Positions 26,245 to 35,662 of a stretch of DNA of 64,000 nt are shown one piece after another. This DNA is from Zobellella endophytica (lineage in GTDB: Bacteria > Pseudomonadota > Gammaproteobacteria > Enterobacterales > Aeromonadaceae), in contig NZ_PXYG01000009.1 of the NCBI RefSeq assembly GCF_003012775.1, forward strand, positions 1 through 64,000, given 5' to 3'. Made by a program: the position numbers and the translations under genes. Positions within the stretch are counted from its first letter, which is position 1; each line of letters begins with the position of its first letter. Below the pieces are notes generated by a model. That model was given only the letters and a program-made list of their open reading frames with translations, was not told the DNA's origin and ran no database searches.

Positions 26245-26248
26245 GGCC

Positions 26249-27421
26249 TTACTCCACTATGTTGAACTGGTCGAGATAACGCTGAGAGAGGGTGAGTCCC
26301 AGGCCGGGCTTGTGCTCGTCGAGGTCGATAAAGCCGTTTTCCGGTGTGGGGTCGCCCTCGAAGATGTAGTAGAACAGCTCGTTGCCCACCTCGACCTCGT
26401 GCACCGGGAAGTATTCGGACATGGGCGAGGCCAGGGTGGACATGGTCAGGTGGTAGTTGTGCATCTGGCCGGCGTGGGGGATCACCGGCACCCCGTACAC
26501 TTCCGCCAGGGCGTTGATCTTGTGCGCCGCCGTGATGCCGCCGACCCGGTTGGTGTCGTACTGGATCACCGATACCGCCCGCTTGTCGAGCAACTGGCGG
26601 AAGCCGTGGCTGGTGAACTCGTGCTCGCCGCCGGAGATGGGAATGCTGGTCAGCCGGTTCAGCTCGGCGTAGCCGTCGATGTCGTCGGCGAGCACCGGCT
26701 CTTCCAGCCAGCGTGGCTCGAACTTCTCAAGCTTCGGCAGCATGCGCTTGGCGTATTCCAGGTTCCAGCCCATGTAGCACTCCAGCATCAGATCCACGTC
26801 CGGCCCTATCACCTCGCGCACCGCCGCCACGCTGTCCAGGTTCTTGCGCATGCCTTCGGGGCCGTCCTTGGGACCGTAGCCGAAGCGCATCTTCATGGCA
26901 GTGAAGCCCTGGTCCAGGTAGCGCTGGGCCTCGGCCTGCATCTCGCCGAGGTCGGTGCGGTAGAGCTTGGAGGCGTAGCAGGGGATCTTCTCCTTGGTGC
27001 GGCCGCCCAGCAGCTTGAACACCGGCCGGCCGGTGGCCTTGCCCATCAGATCCCAGAGCGCGATGTCGATGGCGGAAATGGCGGCCATGGCCACGCCCTT
27101 GCGGCCCCAGGCGTGGGTGGAACGGTACATGCGCTGCCACAGGTATTCGTAGTCGAAGGGGTCGTGGCCCAGCACCAGGGGGGCCAGGTACTGGTCGATG
27201 ATCGCCTTGGCGATGCGCGGCGCCAGGGCCACGTTGCCGATGCCCACCAGGCCGTCGTCGGTCTCCACTTCCACCACGGTCCAGCCGTGGAAGCGGAAGG
27301 TGCCCATGGAGTCGCCCTTGTCCCACAGCAGGTCCATGGCGTTGGAGCAGAAGTGGGGCTGGGGCGGCACCGTGTGGCCTTTCCATTCGAATACCCGGGC
27401 GCGTACATTGATGATTTTCAT
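26249..27421 (-). CDS. Enolase-superfamily acid-sugar dehydratase (L-rhamnonate dehydratase-like)
   Basis: 390 aa of the mandelate racemase/enolase superfamily, closest in motifs to RhmD. Seen: K177-x-R179 ([10 protein letters not shown]), metal ligands Glu214 (LMLECYMGW), Glu240 (WLEEP) and Glu266 (SGGEHE), and His316 ([12 protein letters not shown]). It should remove water from an aldonate to give a 2-keto-3-deoxy acid. RhmD itself has Asp (LMLDCWM) where this protein has Glu214, so substrate specificity may differ. The downstream genes suggest a five-carbon acid rather than rhamnonate. Confidence 0.8.
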   Translation of the reverse strand: MKIINVRARVFEWKGHTVPPQPHFCSNAMDLLWDKGDSMGTFRFHGWTVVEVETDDGLVGIGNVALAPRIAKAIIDQYLAPLVLGHDPFDYEYLWQRMYRSTHAWGRKGVAMAAISAIDIALWDLMGKATGRPVFKLLGGRTKEKIPCYASKLYRTDLGEMQAEAQRYLDQGFTAMKMRFGYGPKDGPEGMRKNLDSVAAVREVIGPDVDLMLECYMGWNLEYAKRMLPKLEKFEPRWLEEPVLADDIDGYAELNRLTSIPISGGEHEFTSHGFRQLLDKRAVSVIQYDTNRVGGITAAHKINALAEVYGVPVIPHAGQMHNYHLTMSTLASPMSEYFPVHEVEVGNELFYYIFEGDPTPENGFIDLDEHKPGLGLTLSQRYLDQFNIVE

Positions 27422-27472
27422 ATGGTTAATTCCTTATAAAACAATTGCTTGAATATTGTTTGCAAATTTGTT

Positions 27473-27512
27473 CGGGCAAGGCTTGCCCGTGCGGGCCCGT
27501 TCCCGGGCCCGC
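27473..27512. repeat. Two strong adjacent hairpins between pdxA2-like and dehydratase genes
   Basis: CGGGCAAGGCTTGCCCG (27473-27489) and GCGGGCCCG/CGGGCCCGC around TTCC (27491-27512) sit in the 119-base gap inside the operon. No clear U-tract follows on the minus strand, so they look more like RNA-stabilising or REP-type hairpins that could tune expression of the distal genes than a full terminator. Confidence 0.55.
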
Positions 27513-27540
27513 GCCGTCTCTTTGTTAGCCGTGCTGTGCC

Positions 27541-28566
27541 TTAGCCGGTGGCGGCCAGGGTCCGTCGCCGCCTGGCCAGCCCCATGCGGCAGGCGATGTC
27601 GAAGGCGTTGCGGGTCGGCCCCACCCTGGCCTTGCCCTGGCCGGCGATGTCGAAGGCGGTGCCGTGGGCCGGGGTGGTGATGGGGATGGGCAGGCCACCC
27701 TGCACCGTCACCCCCTGGGAGAAGCCGAGCAGCTTGATGGCGATCTGGCCTTGGTCGTGGTACATGGTGACCACGGCGTCGAAGTCGCCGTCCCGGGCGC
27801 GGATGAACAGGGTGTCCGCCGGGTAGGGGCCGCTCACCGGGTAGCCCTCGGCCTGGCACTGGGCCACCGCCGGGGCGATGACGTCGATCTCCTCCCGGCC
27901 GCAGGTGCCGCCCTCGCCGGCGTGGGGGTTGAAGGCGGCCACCGCCACCCGGGGCGATTCGAAGCCGGCCTGCCGCAGCGCCTGGCAGATGAGCTGGGAG
28001 GCGGCCTTGACCCGGTCCACGGTCAGATACTTGTAGGCATCCTTCAGCGGCACATGGGAGGAGATGCGCGAGGTCCACAGGTGTCCCAGGGTATTGAACT
28101 CGCAGAAGTAGCCCTCCACCCCCAGGTATTCCGCGAAGAAGTGCAGCTCGTCCTCGTGCTGGAGCCCGCCCAGCTTCATGGCGTGCTTGTTGAGCGGCGC
28201 GAAGCAGATGGCATCCACCTCGCCGGCCTGAGCCGCGTCCAGGCACAGGCGCAGTATCTCCAGGGTGGAGGCGCCGCAGGCCCCGCTCACCTCGGCGTAA
28301 CGGGCCTGCGCCGGCGCCAGGGTGTCCACCTTCAGCAGCACCGGGCCCGGGTGCTGGTGGACTTCATCGAAGCGGGCTACCACCGGCAGTTGATGGTCGG
28401 TGCCGGCCAGCTGCTGGCCCTGCTGCCACTGCCATTCGTCGGCCACCAGCACTGTGCGGGCCTGCTCGCCGACGCCGGGCTCGGCCAGCAGCCGGGCGAT
28501 CAGTTCGGCGCCGATGCCGGCGGCATCGCCCAGGGTCAGGGCTACTACGGGTTTCAGTTCAGTCAT
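27541..28566 (-). CDS. PdxA2-like 4-phospho-threonate/hydroxythreonate dehydrogenase family protein
   Basis: 341 aa of the PdxA family (NAD-dependent decarboxylating dehydrogenases). Seen: ALTLGDAAGIGAELIARLL at the N-terminus and the metal/active-site motifs SSHVPLKDA, TMYHDQGQIAIK and TTPAHGTAFDIAG. Its place in a TRAP and acid-sugar operon argues for the PdxA2 branch that acts on phosphorylated sugar acids, not vitamin B6 synthesis. No kinase of the DtnK type is present, so the substrate is open. The ATG at 28566 is two bases after the dctM stop. Confidence 0.75.
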   Translation of the reverse strand: MTELKPVVALTLGDAAGIGAELIARLLAEPGVGEQARTVLVADEWQWQQGQQLAGTDHQLPVVARFDEVHQHPGPVLLKVDTLAPAQARYAEVSGACGASTLEILRLCLDAAQAGEVDAICFAPLNKHAMKLGGLQHEDELHFFAEYLGVEGYFCEFNTLGHLWTSRISSHVPLKDAYKYLTVDRVKAASQLICQALRQAGFESPRVAVAAFNPHAGEGGTCGREEIDVIAPAVAQCQAEGYPVSGPYPADTLFIRARDGDFDAVVTMYHDQGQIAIKLLGFSQGVTVQGGLPIPITTPAHGTAFDIAGQGKARVGPTRNAFDIACRMGLARRRRTLAATG

Positions 28567-28568
28567 GT

Positions 28569-29855
28569 TCAGGCTCCGTACATGTATTCGACCAGGCCCA
28601 TGGGAATAAAGGGCACATAGGTCACCAGCATCAGAATGATGAAGAGCACCAGGATCATCGGCAGGTTGACCCGGGTCACGTCCCACATGTCCGCCTTGGC
28701 GATGGAGCAGGAGGTGGCCAGCACCGAGGCGACCGGCGGGGTCTGCTGGCCGATGGCCAGGTTGAGGGTGACGATGATGCCGAAGTGGATGGGGTCGATG
28801 CCGATCTGCTGCACCAGCGGCATCACGATGGGTACCACCAGTATGATGGCGGCGGCCCCGTGCAGGAACATGCCGAGCAGCAGCAGCAGCATGTTGAGCA
28901 GGGCCAGCACCAGCACCGGCTCGGAGGTGATGGCCAGGATCTGGCGGGCCAGCTGTTGCGGCAGCTGCATCTCGGTGAGGAAGAGGCCGAGGATGGCGGA
29001 GGTGGCCACCAGCAGCATCACCACCGAGGTCTGTACCACACCGTCGAGCACCGCCCGGTACAGCAGTTGCAGGTTGAACTCCCGGTAGATACAGCCGCCG
29101 ATGACGATGGCCGCCAGCACGGCGATGCCCGCGCCTTCGGTGGCGGTGACGAAGCCGCCGAAGATGCCGCCGAGGATGATCACCGGCAGCAACAGCGCCC
29201 AGAAGGCCTCTTTGAAGGCCTTGCCCAGCCGGCTAAGGGAGAAGGCTTCTTCCCGGGGCAGATCGTACTTCACCGCGTAGTAGTAGCAGAAGCCGGCCAG
29301 CATGGCGGCACCGAGCAGGCCCGGCACCACGCCGGCCACGAACAGCTTGATCACCGAGGTGTTGGAGATGGCACCGTAGAGGATCATTGGGATCGAGGGC
29401 GGGATGATGATTGCCAGCGAGGCGGAAGACGAGGTGATGGCGGCGGCGAAGTTCTTGTTGTACTTGCGCTTCTTCATCTCGGGGATGAGGATGGAGCCGG
29501 TCGCGGCCACATCCGCTACTGCCGAGCCGGAGATTTCGGCGAAGAACAGCGAGACCCCCACGTTGACCATGGCCAGGCCGCCGCGCACGAAGCCGACCAC
29601 GGCGGTGACCAGGTTGATCAGCCGCTTGGACAGGCCCGAGGTGTTCATCAGGGCACCGGCGAAGATGAACAGCGGAATGGCGATTAGCGGGAAGCTGGTG
29701 GCGCCGTTGAACAGGGTGAGGGGGGCGTTGACCAGGGCGTCCCAGCCCATGGTGAACCAGACGCCGACCACCGCCACCACGCCGATGGCCACGGCGATGG
29801 GCACGTTGATCAGCACCAGGGCGAACAGCGCCAGTATCACAATCAGCAGCATCAT
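28569..29855 (-). CDS. dctM: TRAP transporter large permease DctM
   Basis: 428 aa with ~12 membrane segments. It begins MMLLIVILALFALVLINVPI and contains the family sequences SGSAVADVAATGSILIPEMK and IIIPPSIPMILYG. The start at 29855 overlaps the dctQ stop by 4 bases. It couples sodium entry to uptake of the ligand held by DctP; linked catabolic genes point to an acid sugar. Confidence 0.92.
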   Translation of the reverse strand: MMLLIVILALFALVLINVPIAVAIGVVAVVGVWFTMGWDALVNAPLTLFNGATSFPLIAIPLFIFAGALMNTSGLSKRLINLVTAVVGFVRGGLAMVNVGVSLFFAEISGSAVADVAATGSILIPEMKKRKYNKNFAAAITSSSASLAIIIPPSIPMILYGAISNTSVIKLFVAGVVPGLLGAAMLAGFCYYYAVKYDLPREEAFSLSRLGKAFKEAFWALLLPVIILGGIFGGFVTATEGAGIAVLAAIVIGGCIYREFNLQLLYRAVLDGVVQTSVVMLLVATSAILGLFLTEMQLPQQLARQILAITSEPVLVLALLNMLLLLLGMFLHGAAAIILVVPIVMPLVQQIGIDPIHFGIIVTLNLAIGQQTPPVASVLATSCSIAKADMWDVTRVNLPMILVLFIILMLVTYVPFIPMGLVEYMYGA

Positions 29856-30409
29856 GACTTGCTCTCCTTCAGATCTTGCTCGGCCTGGCGAATGGCTTCG
29901 TCGATGGCTTCGTGTTCGGGGTCGATGCCGCTCAACATCTTCTGCCAGGCGGCGGGCAGGCTGACCAGCTCGCACAGGATGAAGAGGGCGGCGCTGACCG
30001 GAATGACCGACTGGGTGAAGTCCATGCCGACGCCGGGCAGGGACACCAGGCTATCCCAGGCCAAGACCTCCAGCACCTGGTAGCCGAACCAGCCCATGAT
30101 GGCGAAGAAGCCGATCACGATGACTTCGGACAGCACGAACAACAGGCTGCGCAGGGCTACGGGCGCGGCGGTGATCAGGCCGGGAAAGCCCATGTGTGCC
30201 CGCTTGAGCGCGGCCAGGCTGGCGCCGTAGAAGCTGAGCCAGGCCAGGCCGATGGAGGCCACTTCGTCATACCAGACGATGGAGCTGCCGACGGCGCGGA
30301 AGAACACCGCCGCCACCACTATGGTAGTCAGCGCCAGCAGCAGGCCGATGGTGAACACCTCCAGGCCCCGTTCGAGCCAGGTTTTCAGGACACTGAGCAA
30401 GGAGGTCAT
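29852..30409 (-). CDS. dctQ: TRAP transporter small permease DctQ
   Basis: 185 aa with four membrane segments and the DctQ pattern VVAAVFFRAVGSSIVWYDEV. The ATG at 30409 follows AAGGAG; an upstream ATG at 30472 would add a non-homologous tail. The C-terminus is a charged cytoplasmic extension (DPEHEAIDEAIRQAEQDL). Lies between dctP and dctM. Confidence 0.9.
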   Translation of the reverse strand: MTSLLSVLKTWLERGLEVFTIGLLLALTTIVVAAVFFRAVGSSIVWYDEVASIGLAWLSFYGASLAALKRAHMGFPGLITAAPVALRSLLFVLSEVIVIGFFAIMGWFGYQVLEVLAWDSLVSLPGVGMDFTQSVIPVSAALFILCELVSLPAAWQKMLSGIDPEHEAIDEAIRQAEQDLKESKS

Positions 30410-30475
30410 GGCGGCTCCTTGGGGCTGATGGGGTGCCGCCGTGGCGGCACCTTGAGTCAGGGTTCGTGGCATGGT

Positions 30476-31447
30476 TTAGTTCCCCAGGGCGATGGCCTTG
30501 TCGACCAGTTGCTTGCCGTTGCCGACCTGCTCGGCGAAGCGGTCGTACACCGGCTGGCTAGCGGCCATGAAGGCGGCCTTGTCGGCGTGGTTCACCTGCA
30601 TGCCGGCGGCGGCAAAGGCCTCGAGCAAGTCCTTGTCCATCCGCTCGCCCTCGTCCAGCGACCACTGCTGGGCTTCCCGGGCGGTATCACGAATGGCGGC
30701 CTGCACCTCTGCCGGGAACTTGTCCCAGCCGCTCATGCCTGCGATCAGCCAGATCGGGGAATAGACGTGATCGGTCATCGACAGGTATTTCTGCACCTCG
30801 TTGAGCTTGGCGCCCTCGATGTTGGTGAGCGGGTTTTCCTGGCCGTCCACCACCCCGGTCTGCAGGCCGACAAAGACTTCGGAGAAGGCCATGGGGGTCG
30901 GGTTGGAGCCCCACTGGGTGAACATCATGGTGCGCCACTCGCTCTGGGGGGTGCGGATCTTGAGGCCTTTCAGATCTTCCGGGGTAGTGATGGGCCTGTC
31001 GTTGTTGGTGATCTGGCGAAAGCCGTTCTCCCAGGTAGACAGCACCTTGAGGCCGCGGGCCTCGGCGGAGGCGGCCAGCTCGGTCATTACTATCTGTTCG
31101 TCGATCTTCAGCAAGTGATCCCTGTCCTGCACCAGGAAGGGCAGATCGAACAGCGCGAAGTCGTCGGAGATGGACGACATGATGGAGGAGATGGCCGCCA
31201 GATCCACGGTACCCAGGCGCATCTTCTGTACCAGCTGGCGCTCGTCGCCGAGCTGGGCGCTGTCGTAGTACTCCACCTGGTGGGCGTCGCCGAGCCGTTC
31301 CTGCAGCTTGTCGGCGAACAGCCTGGCGGTTTGTCCCTGCAGGCTCTGCGGGCTGCCGCCGATGGCGAAGACGAGCTTCTCGGCGTGGGCCTGGGTGGCG
31401 GTCAGCGCCAGGGTCAGGGCGGAGGCGGTAAGCAGTTTGTTAAACAT
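30476..31447 (-). CDS. dctP: TRAP transporter substrate-binding protein DctP
   Basis: 323 aa with a signal peptide ending TATQAHA. Typical DctP features are FADKLQERLGDAHQVEYYDS, KIRTPQSEWRTMMFTQWGS (containing the carboxylate-binding Arg) and VVDGQENPLTNIE. It is the first gene of the dctPQM-pdxA2-dehydratase-araD1-dehydrogenase operon. Confidence 0.93.
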   Translation of the reverse strand: MFNKLLTASALTLALTATQAHAEKLVFAIGGSPQSLQGQTARLFADKLQERLGDAHQVEYYDSAQLGDERQLVQKMRLGTVDLAAISSIMSSISDDFALFDLPFLVQDRDHLLKIDEQIVMTELAASAEARGLKVLSTWENGFRQITNNDRPITTPEDLKGLKIRTPQSEWRTMMFTQWGSNPTPMAFSEVFVGLQTGVVDGQENPLTNIEGAKLNEVQKYLSMTDHVYSPIWLIAGMSGWDKFPAEVQAAIRDTAREAQQWSLDEGERMDKDLLEAFAAAGMQVNHADKAAFMAASQPVYDRFAEQVGNGKQLVDKAIALGN

Positions 31448-31522
31448 GGCATGGTTCCTTGTGGTTCCTGCGGGGCGGCCCGGCAGGGTGGCGTGTCCTA
31501 CTCGTGTTCGCTTGAAAAGCTT

Positions 31523-31555
31523 AACTGGTATGCTGGTTGGTTTACCGTACCAGTT
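31523..31555. promoter_or_regulatory. Inverted repeat, candidate GntR operator
   Basis: AACTGGTA (31523-31530) and TACCAGTT (31548-31555) are perfect inverted arms with 17 bases between them, and a further TTTACC/GGTT lies inside. TGGT...ACCA half-sites are usual for FadR-type regulators. It lies between dctP and the divergent GntR gene, close to the dctP promoter side. Confidence 0.45.
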
Positions 31556-31712
31556 GGCGTTTAATTTAGTCAGCTACCCGGTGGGGTGTCAAGCCGATTT
31601 GTTAATCTTTTGTGTCCTTATGTTTTTATTTTGTTTGTGAAAATTTGTGATGTCTTGCCATGGTCATTCTAGTGGTCTAGTATTTAGTCCAGTTTGGCTG
31701 CGGGAGACGCCC

Positions 31713-32450
31713 ATGATGACGGCACAGGAGACGGTGTTTGCCTTTGAGCAGACCCTGGAGAACAAGACCAAGAAAGACATTCTGGCGGAAAAGATCATCG
31801 AGATGATCGTCACCGGCCTGCTGCGCGACAACGACGTGCTGCCGAGCGAACGGGAGCTGTCCCAGTTGTTCGGGGTCAGTCGGGAAACGGTGCGCGGGGC
31901 CTTGCGGCTGGTGGCGGCCTATGACCTGATCTCGGTGTCCCACGGCAGCAAGACCCGGATCAACGCGGGGGAGGCCCAGCTGGCGCGCTTCCACGACAGC
32001 TATGCCCATATGAGCCCGATTGGCGTCAACAATTACGATATCGACACGGTGTTCGAGAGCCGCAGCCTGATTGAGGCGGCCATCGCCCGCAAGGCGGCGG
32101 TGCGCATCGACCAAGCGGGGATCGACAAGCTGCGCAGGATGCTGGACGCCCAGGCGGAGATGTTCGACAACCCGGTGCACTTCCAGCTGTCGGACAAGAG
32201 CTTCCACAAGCTGATCGCTGAATACGCGGGCAACGAGCTGCTGCTCAAGTATTCGGAGGAGCTGTATTCCTACGGGCTCAATATCCGCCGCAGCGTCATG
32301 CTGGAGCCGGGCGCCATCGCCCGCAGCTATGGCGAGCACTGTCAGATCGTCGAGGCCCTGGCCCGGGGGGACGAAGACGCCGCCGAGCAGGCCATGCTCG
32401 GCCACCTGACCAGCGTCTACAGCACCACCCGGGAGAAAATGCCGGGCTGA
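31713..32450 (+). CDS. GntR-family (FadR/FCD subfamily) transcriptional regulator
   Basis: 245 aa. An N-terminal winged helix (LPSERELSQLFGVSRETVRG, residues ~35-70) is joined to an FCD ligand-binding domain with metal-binding positions (FESRSLIEAAIA, DKSFHKLIAEYAGN, GEHCQIVEALARG). The ATG at 31713 sits behind GGGAG; an earlier in-frame ATG at 31647 lies in the promoter. It diverges from the TRAP/acid-sugar operon and probably represses it until an intermediate binds. Confidence 0.88.
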   Translation: MMTAQETVFAFEQTLENKTKKDILAEKIIEMIVTGLLRDNDVLPSERELSQLFGVSRETVRGALRLVAAYDLISVSHGSKTRINAGEAQLARFHDSYAHMSPIGVNNYDIDTVFESRSLIEAAIARKAAVRIDQAGIDKLRRMLDAQAEMFDNPVHFQLSDKSFHKLIAEYAGNELLLKYSEELYSYGLNIRRSVMLEPGAIARSYGEHCQIVEALARGDEDAAEQAMLGHLTSVYSTTREKMPG

Positions 32451-32493
32451 GAGAGCCGGCCCGGGTGTGGGGTGGGTATATTGCTTCCAGCTT

Positions 32494-32910
32494 CTAGCCT
32501 TCGGCTTGTACCTGCAGTTTTTCCACTATGGGGGCGTTGGCGGCGGGAAAGTCGTAGCGGTGCAGCTCAGGGATAGGCACCCAGCGGCTGGGCTGGCCTT
32601 CGCGGCCGTGGGCTTCGCCCTCGAAGGCGGTGACCTTGCGGATATCCAGGATCACCTGCTTGTCGCCGTAATCGTGCTCGATGCGCATAAAGGGTTGGCA
32701 GCTCGCCACCCGGATGCCGATCTCCTCTTCCAGCTCCCGGGCCAGGGCCTGGGACACGGTTTCGCCGGCTTCCACCTTGCCGCCGGGAAATTCCCACTTG
32801 AAGGCCTGGTGCTGGCTCTCGCCGCGGCGGCAGATAAAGATCTCGCTGGCGCCGTTCTCGATCACCCCCACCGCCACCAGCACCGATTTCTTAATGGTTC
32901 CAGTCGTCAT
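32494..32910 (-). CDS. mutT: 8-oxo-dGTP diphosphatase MutT
   Basis: 138 aa Nudix hydrolase. The Nudix box reads [20 protein letters not shown], then EIG. It cleanses the nucleotide pool of 8-oxo-dGTP. The ATG at 32910 is preferred because AGGA sits ~10 bases upstream; an ATG at 32919 is too close to it. It overlaps yacG by 20 bases, in the usual zapD-yacG-mutT order. Confidence 0.9.
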   Translation of the reverse strand: MTTGTIKKSVLVAVGVIENGASEIFICRRGESQHQAFKWEFPGGKVEAGETVSQALARELEEEIGIRVASCQPFMRIEHDYGDKQVILDIRKVTAFEGEAHGREGQPSRWVPIPELHRYDFPAANAPIVEKLQVQAEG

Positions 32911-33091
32911 TCTCACCATCCTGTTCCGGCAGCCAGGCGGGATCGCCGGGAATACGCTTTTCCTCGTCGGCCCATTCGCCGAGATCGATCAGCTGGCAGC
33001 GCTTGCTGCAAAAGGGACGATAGGGGCTCTGTTCGCCCCATTCCACCGTGGTGCTGCAGGTGGGGCAGGGGACTGTCATGGGTTTGTTCAT
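32891..33091 (-). CDS. yacG: DNA gyrase inhibitor YacG
   Basis: 66 aa zinc-finger protein with four cysteines (CPTC near residue 9 and CSKRC near residue 29) and [20 protein letters not shown], the YacG signature. It binds GyrB and blocks DNA binding in E. coli. The start overlaps the zapD stop by 4 bases, so the much longer open frame upstream is not coding. Confidence 0.93.
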   Translation of the reverse strand: MNKPMTVPCPTCSTTVEWGEQSPYRPFCSKRCQLIDLGEWADEEKRIPGDPAWLPEQDGENDDWNH

Positions 33092-33822
33092 CTGATATTG
33101 GCCAGTTCGAAGTCGATGTTGCCGGGCTCGTGATTGCCGACCGGCAGAAAACGGATGGTGAAGCGGTACTTGTTGCCGCTGACCACCGGATACAACGGCT
33201 GCTCGGCGGGCAGGCGCAGGCGGATCATCTCGGTCAGCTCGGCGTTGTCCTGAAAGAAGCCGTTCGCCGCCTGCTCGGGACGGAAGTGCCCGGCTTCCCG
33301 CCATAGGGTCAGCAGCAGCGCCAGCCCCTGTTGCAGCAGCTGCAGCTGGGCCAGCCAGCCGTCGATATCTTCCTGCTGGCGCACCGCCGGCAGGTGCAGC
33401 CAGTAGTGCAGCTGGGGCACATCGAAGGGGCAGAGGCCACCGGGAATGGCGAAGCGGCTGCGCACCGCGGCGAGCAGTTTGTCCTCCCGCAGCAACTGGC
33501 CCAACCGGGCCGCCCGGGGCAGCTGCTGGCTGAGCTGCGCCAACTGCTGTTCCAGCTGGTGCAAGGCCTCGGCATCGACGCCCGGTACCTGAGCCCAGGC
33601 GTCGAGCTTGCCGCGCTGGGCCTCCAGATCCTTGGCCAGATCGGTGCGGATATCACAGCGTTCCAGCAGCTCCAGGGTATCCAGCAGCGCTTTGAACAAG
33701 GCGGTGGCCTGGCCGCTGGCATTTAGCGTGCGACAATGGTGCACCTGCTGCAACAGTTCGTTCAGGCGCAGGTAGTTGCGACATTTTTCATTGAGCGGAA
33801 ATTCATAAACCAGTGATGACAT
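33088..33822 (-). CDS. zapD: Cell division protein ZapD
   Basis: 244 aa, all-helical and beta-capped, starting [20 protein letters not shown], typical of ZapD (YacF). It cross-links FtsZ filaments at the septum. The expected upstream partners coaE and pilD are not here; hemW lies upstream instead, 51 bases away. Confidence 0.92.
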   Translation of the reverse strand: MSSLVYEFPLNEKCRNYLRLNELLQQVHHCRTLNASGQATALFKALLDTLELLERCDIRTDLAKDLEAQRGKLDAWAQVPGVDAEALHQLEQQLAQLSQQLPRAARLGQLLREDKLLAAVRSRFAIPGGLCPFDVPQLHYWLHLPAVRQQEDIDGWLAQLQLLQQGLALLLTLWREAGHFRPEQAANGFFQDNAELTEMIRLRLPAEQPLYPVVSGNKYRFTIRFLPVGNHEPGNIDFELANIR

Positions 33823-33873
33823 AAGGCTCCGGCCTGCAGAGTGACGGCGGTAATGACGGCAAGTTTACCCGCA

Positions 33874-35019
33874 TCAGTCCTCGATAAACAAATCGAGCAG
33901 CCGGTTTAAAAAGCGCCGGCCCAGCGGGGTGACCAGCCAGTGATCGCCTTGTTGTTCAAGCAGTTCAAGGCGCAGCGCCGCTGTCAGGGGGCCTGTGAGC
34001 CGTTCCGGGGTGAGACCGGTGAGGCGCTGGAACTCGTACCGGGGAATGGGCTCGAACAGGCGCAGCCGGTTCATGAAGTATTCCAGCGACAGATCCTGCG
34101 CGGCGATGGGCCAGTACTGATCCAGGTAGGGGCGTTCGGGATCCAGGTAGCCCTTGGGGTGCTTGACCTTGACGGTGCGCACCAGCCTGCCTTCGAGCGG
34201 CAGGGTGACCTTGCCGTGGGCACCGCAACCGATGCCGAGGTAATCGCCGAAACGCCAGTAATTGAGGTTGTGCCTGGCCTCATGGCCCGGCCTGGCGTAG
34301 GCGGATACCTCGTACTGGCGGTAGCCGTGGGCCAGCAGCAGGGCGTGGCCCCGCTCGTAGATGTCGGCCAGCACCTCGTCTTCCGGCAGGGCCGGCGGGC
34401 GCGAGGCGAAGGGCGTATTGGGCTCTATGGTGAGCTGGTACCAGGACAGGTGCGGCGGCGCCAGCGCGAGCGCCTGCTCCAGATCGTGGAGGGCATCTTC
34501 CAGGCTCTGTTCGGGCAGGCCGTGCATCAGGTCCAGGTTGAAGGTCCTGAGCCCCACGGCAGCCGCCTCGCGGGCGGCGAAGCGGGCCTGCTCCGGATCG
34601 TGGATGCGGCCGAGACGGCGCAGCTTTTCGGATTGAAAACTCTGAATGCCAATGGAAATGCGGTTGACCCCGGCCTGCTGGAATCCCTTGAAACGACCGG
34701 CTTCCACCGTGCCCGGATTGGCTTCCAGGGTGATTTCGATATCGTCTTCGAAGGGGACCAATCGGCGCACTCCGGCCAGCAGCCGGGCGATGGCCTCGGG
34801 GCTGAGCAAGCTGGGGGTGCCGCCGCCGATAAAGATGCTGTGCAGGGGCCGGCCCTGGACCAGGTGCAGGTCCTGGCGCAAGTCGTCGAGCAGTGCCTCG
34901 ACGTAGTCCTGCTCGGGAATGGTGTCCTTCAGGGCGTGGGAGTTGAAGTCGCAATAGGGGCACTTCTGCACACACCAGGGAATGTGCACGTAGAGGCTGA
35001 GCGGCGGCAGTTGCAGCAT
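33874..35019 (-). CDS. hemW: Heme chaperone HemW (radical SAM)
   Basis: 381 aa. It has the radical-SAM cysteines CVQKCPYCDFNSH (residues ~16-28) followed by the GGGTPS motif, and the HemW C-terminal domain. It lacks the extra N-terminal region of true HemN, so it is the heme-transfer chaperone rather than coproporphyrinogen oxidase. It overlaps the rdgB stop by one base, a conserved rdgB-hemW pair. Confidence 0.92.
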   Translation of the reverse strand: MLQLPPLSLYVHIPWCVQKCPYCDFNSHALKDTIPEQDYVEALLDDLRQDLHLVQGRPLHSIFIGGGTPSLLSPEAIARLLAGVRRLVPFEDDIEITLEANPGTVEAGRFKGFQQAGVNRISIGIQSFQSEKLRRLGRIHDPEQARFAAREAAAVGLRTFNLDLMHGLPEQSLEDALHDLEQALALAPPHLSWYQLTIEPNTPFASRPPALPEDEVLADIYERGHALLLAHGYRQYEVSAYARPGHEARHNLNYWRFGDYLGIGCGAHGKVTLPLEGRLVRTVKVKHPKGYLDPERPYLDQYWPIAAQDLSLEYFMNRLRLFEPIPRYEFQRLTGLTPERLTGPLTAALRLELLEQQGDHWLVTPLGRRFLNRLLDLFIED

Positions 35020-35615
35020 CAGGCTTCCTCTTGCAGCAGGGCTTGTAACTGCTGCAGGGCCCGGCCCCGGTGGCTGAGGCGGTTTTTTTCCGCCGGGCTC
35101 AGCTGGGCGGCGGTTTTGGCCAGCTCAGGCACCAGGAACACAGGATCGTAGCCGAAGCCGTGCTCTCCCTGGCGGTGTTCGGTGATGACACCTTGCCAAC
35201 TGCCGGTGCAGATCAGCGGAGTGGGATCATCCGCATGGCGCAGATACACCAGCACGCACCAGAAGGTGGCTTTGCGAAGGCCGCTGGGCAGCCCTTCCAG
35301 CTCGGCCAGCAGCCGTACCACATTCTGCTGGTCGGTGGCGGCGGGGCCGGCGAAGCGGGCGGAATAGACCCCGGGACGGCCGCCGAGGGCGTCCACCGTC
35401 AGGCCGGAATCGTCGGCGATGGCGGGCAGGCCGGTGATGCGGGCCGCATGGCGGGCCTTGATGATGGCATTTTCCACGAAGGTGGTGCCGGTTTCTTCCG
35501 CGTCCACCACCTGGAATGCGCTTTGCGGCACTACCCTGAGGCCAAAGCCGTCAAGCAGGCTCTGCAGCTCGGCAACTTTTTTGGCGTTGCCGGAGGCCAG
35601 TACTATCTGTTTCAC
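35019..35615 (-). CDS. rdgB: dITP/XTP pyrophosphatase RdgB
   Basis: 198 aa Ham1/RdgB family. Seen: [16 protein letters not shown] (phosphate-binding Ser and Lys), [14 protein letters not shown] (metal-binding Asp pair) and FGYDPVF. It removes deaminated purine triphosphates. Part of the proC-yggT-yggU-DUF4426-rdgB-hemW series on the minus strand. Confidence 0.95.
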   Translation of the reverse strand: MKQIVLASGNAKKVAELQSLLDGFGLRVVPQSAFQVVDAEETGTTFVENAIIKARHAARITGLPAIADDSGLTVDALGGRPGVYSARFAGPAATDQQNVVRLLAELEGLPSGLRKATFWCVLVYLRHADDPTPLICTGSWQGVITEHRQGEHGFGYDPVFLVPELAKTAAQLSPAEKNRLSHRGRALQQLQALLQEEA

Positions 35616-35662
35616 CCGAGTCGGATCCTAATCATGCCAGGCGGGCATGATAGCACGGCTGC

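Noticed and set aside
27473-27512. Hairpins between pdxA2-like and dehydratase genes as a full terminator
   Set aside because: There is no U-tract after either stem on the minus strand, and the downstream genes belong to the same pathway.
32494-33304. Longer version of yacG (137 codons)
   Set aside because: The extra N-terminus is antisense-like Arg/Gln-rich sequence inside zapD. The YacG domain starts at 33091 with a 4-base overlap.
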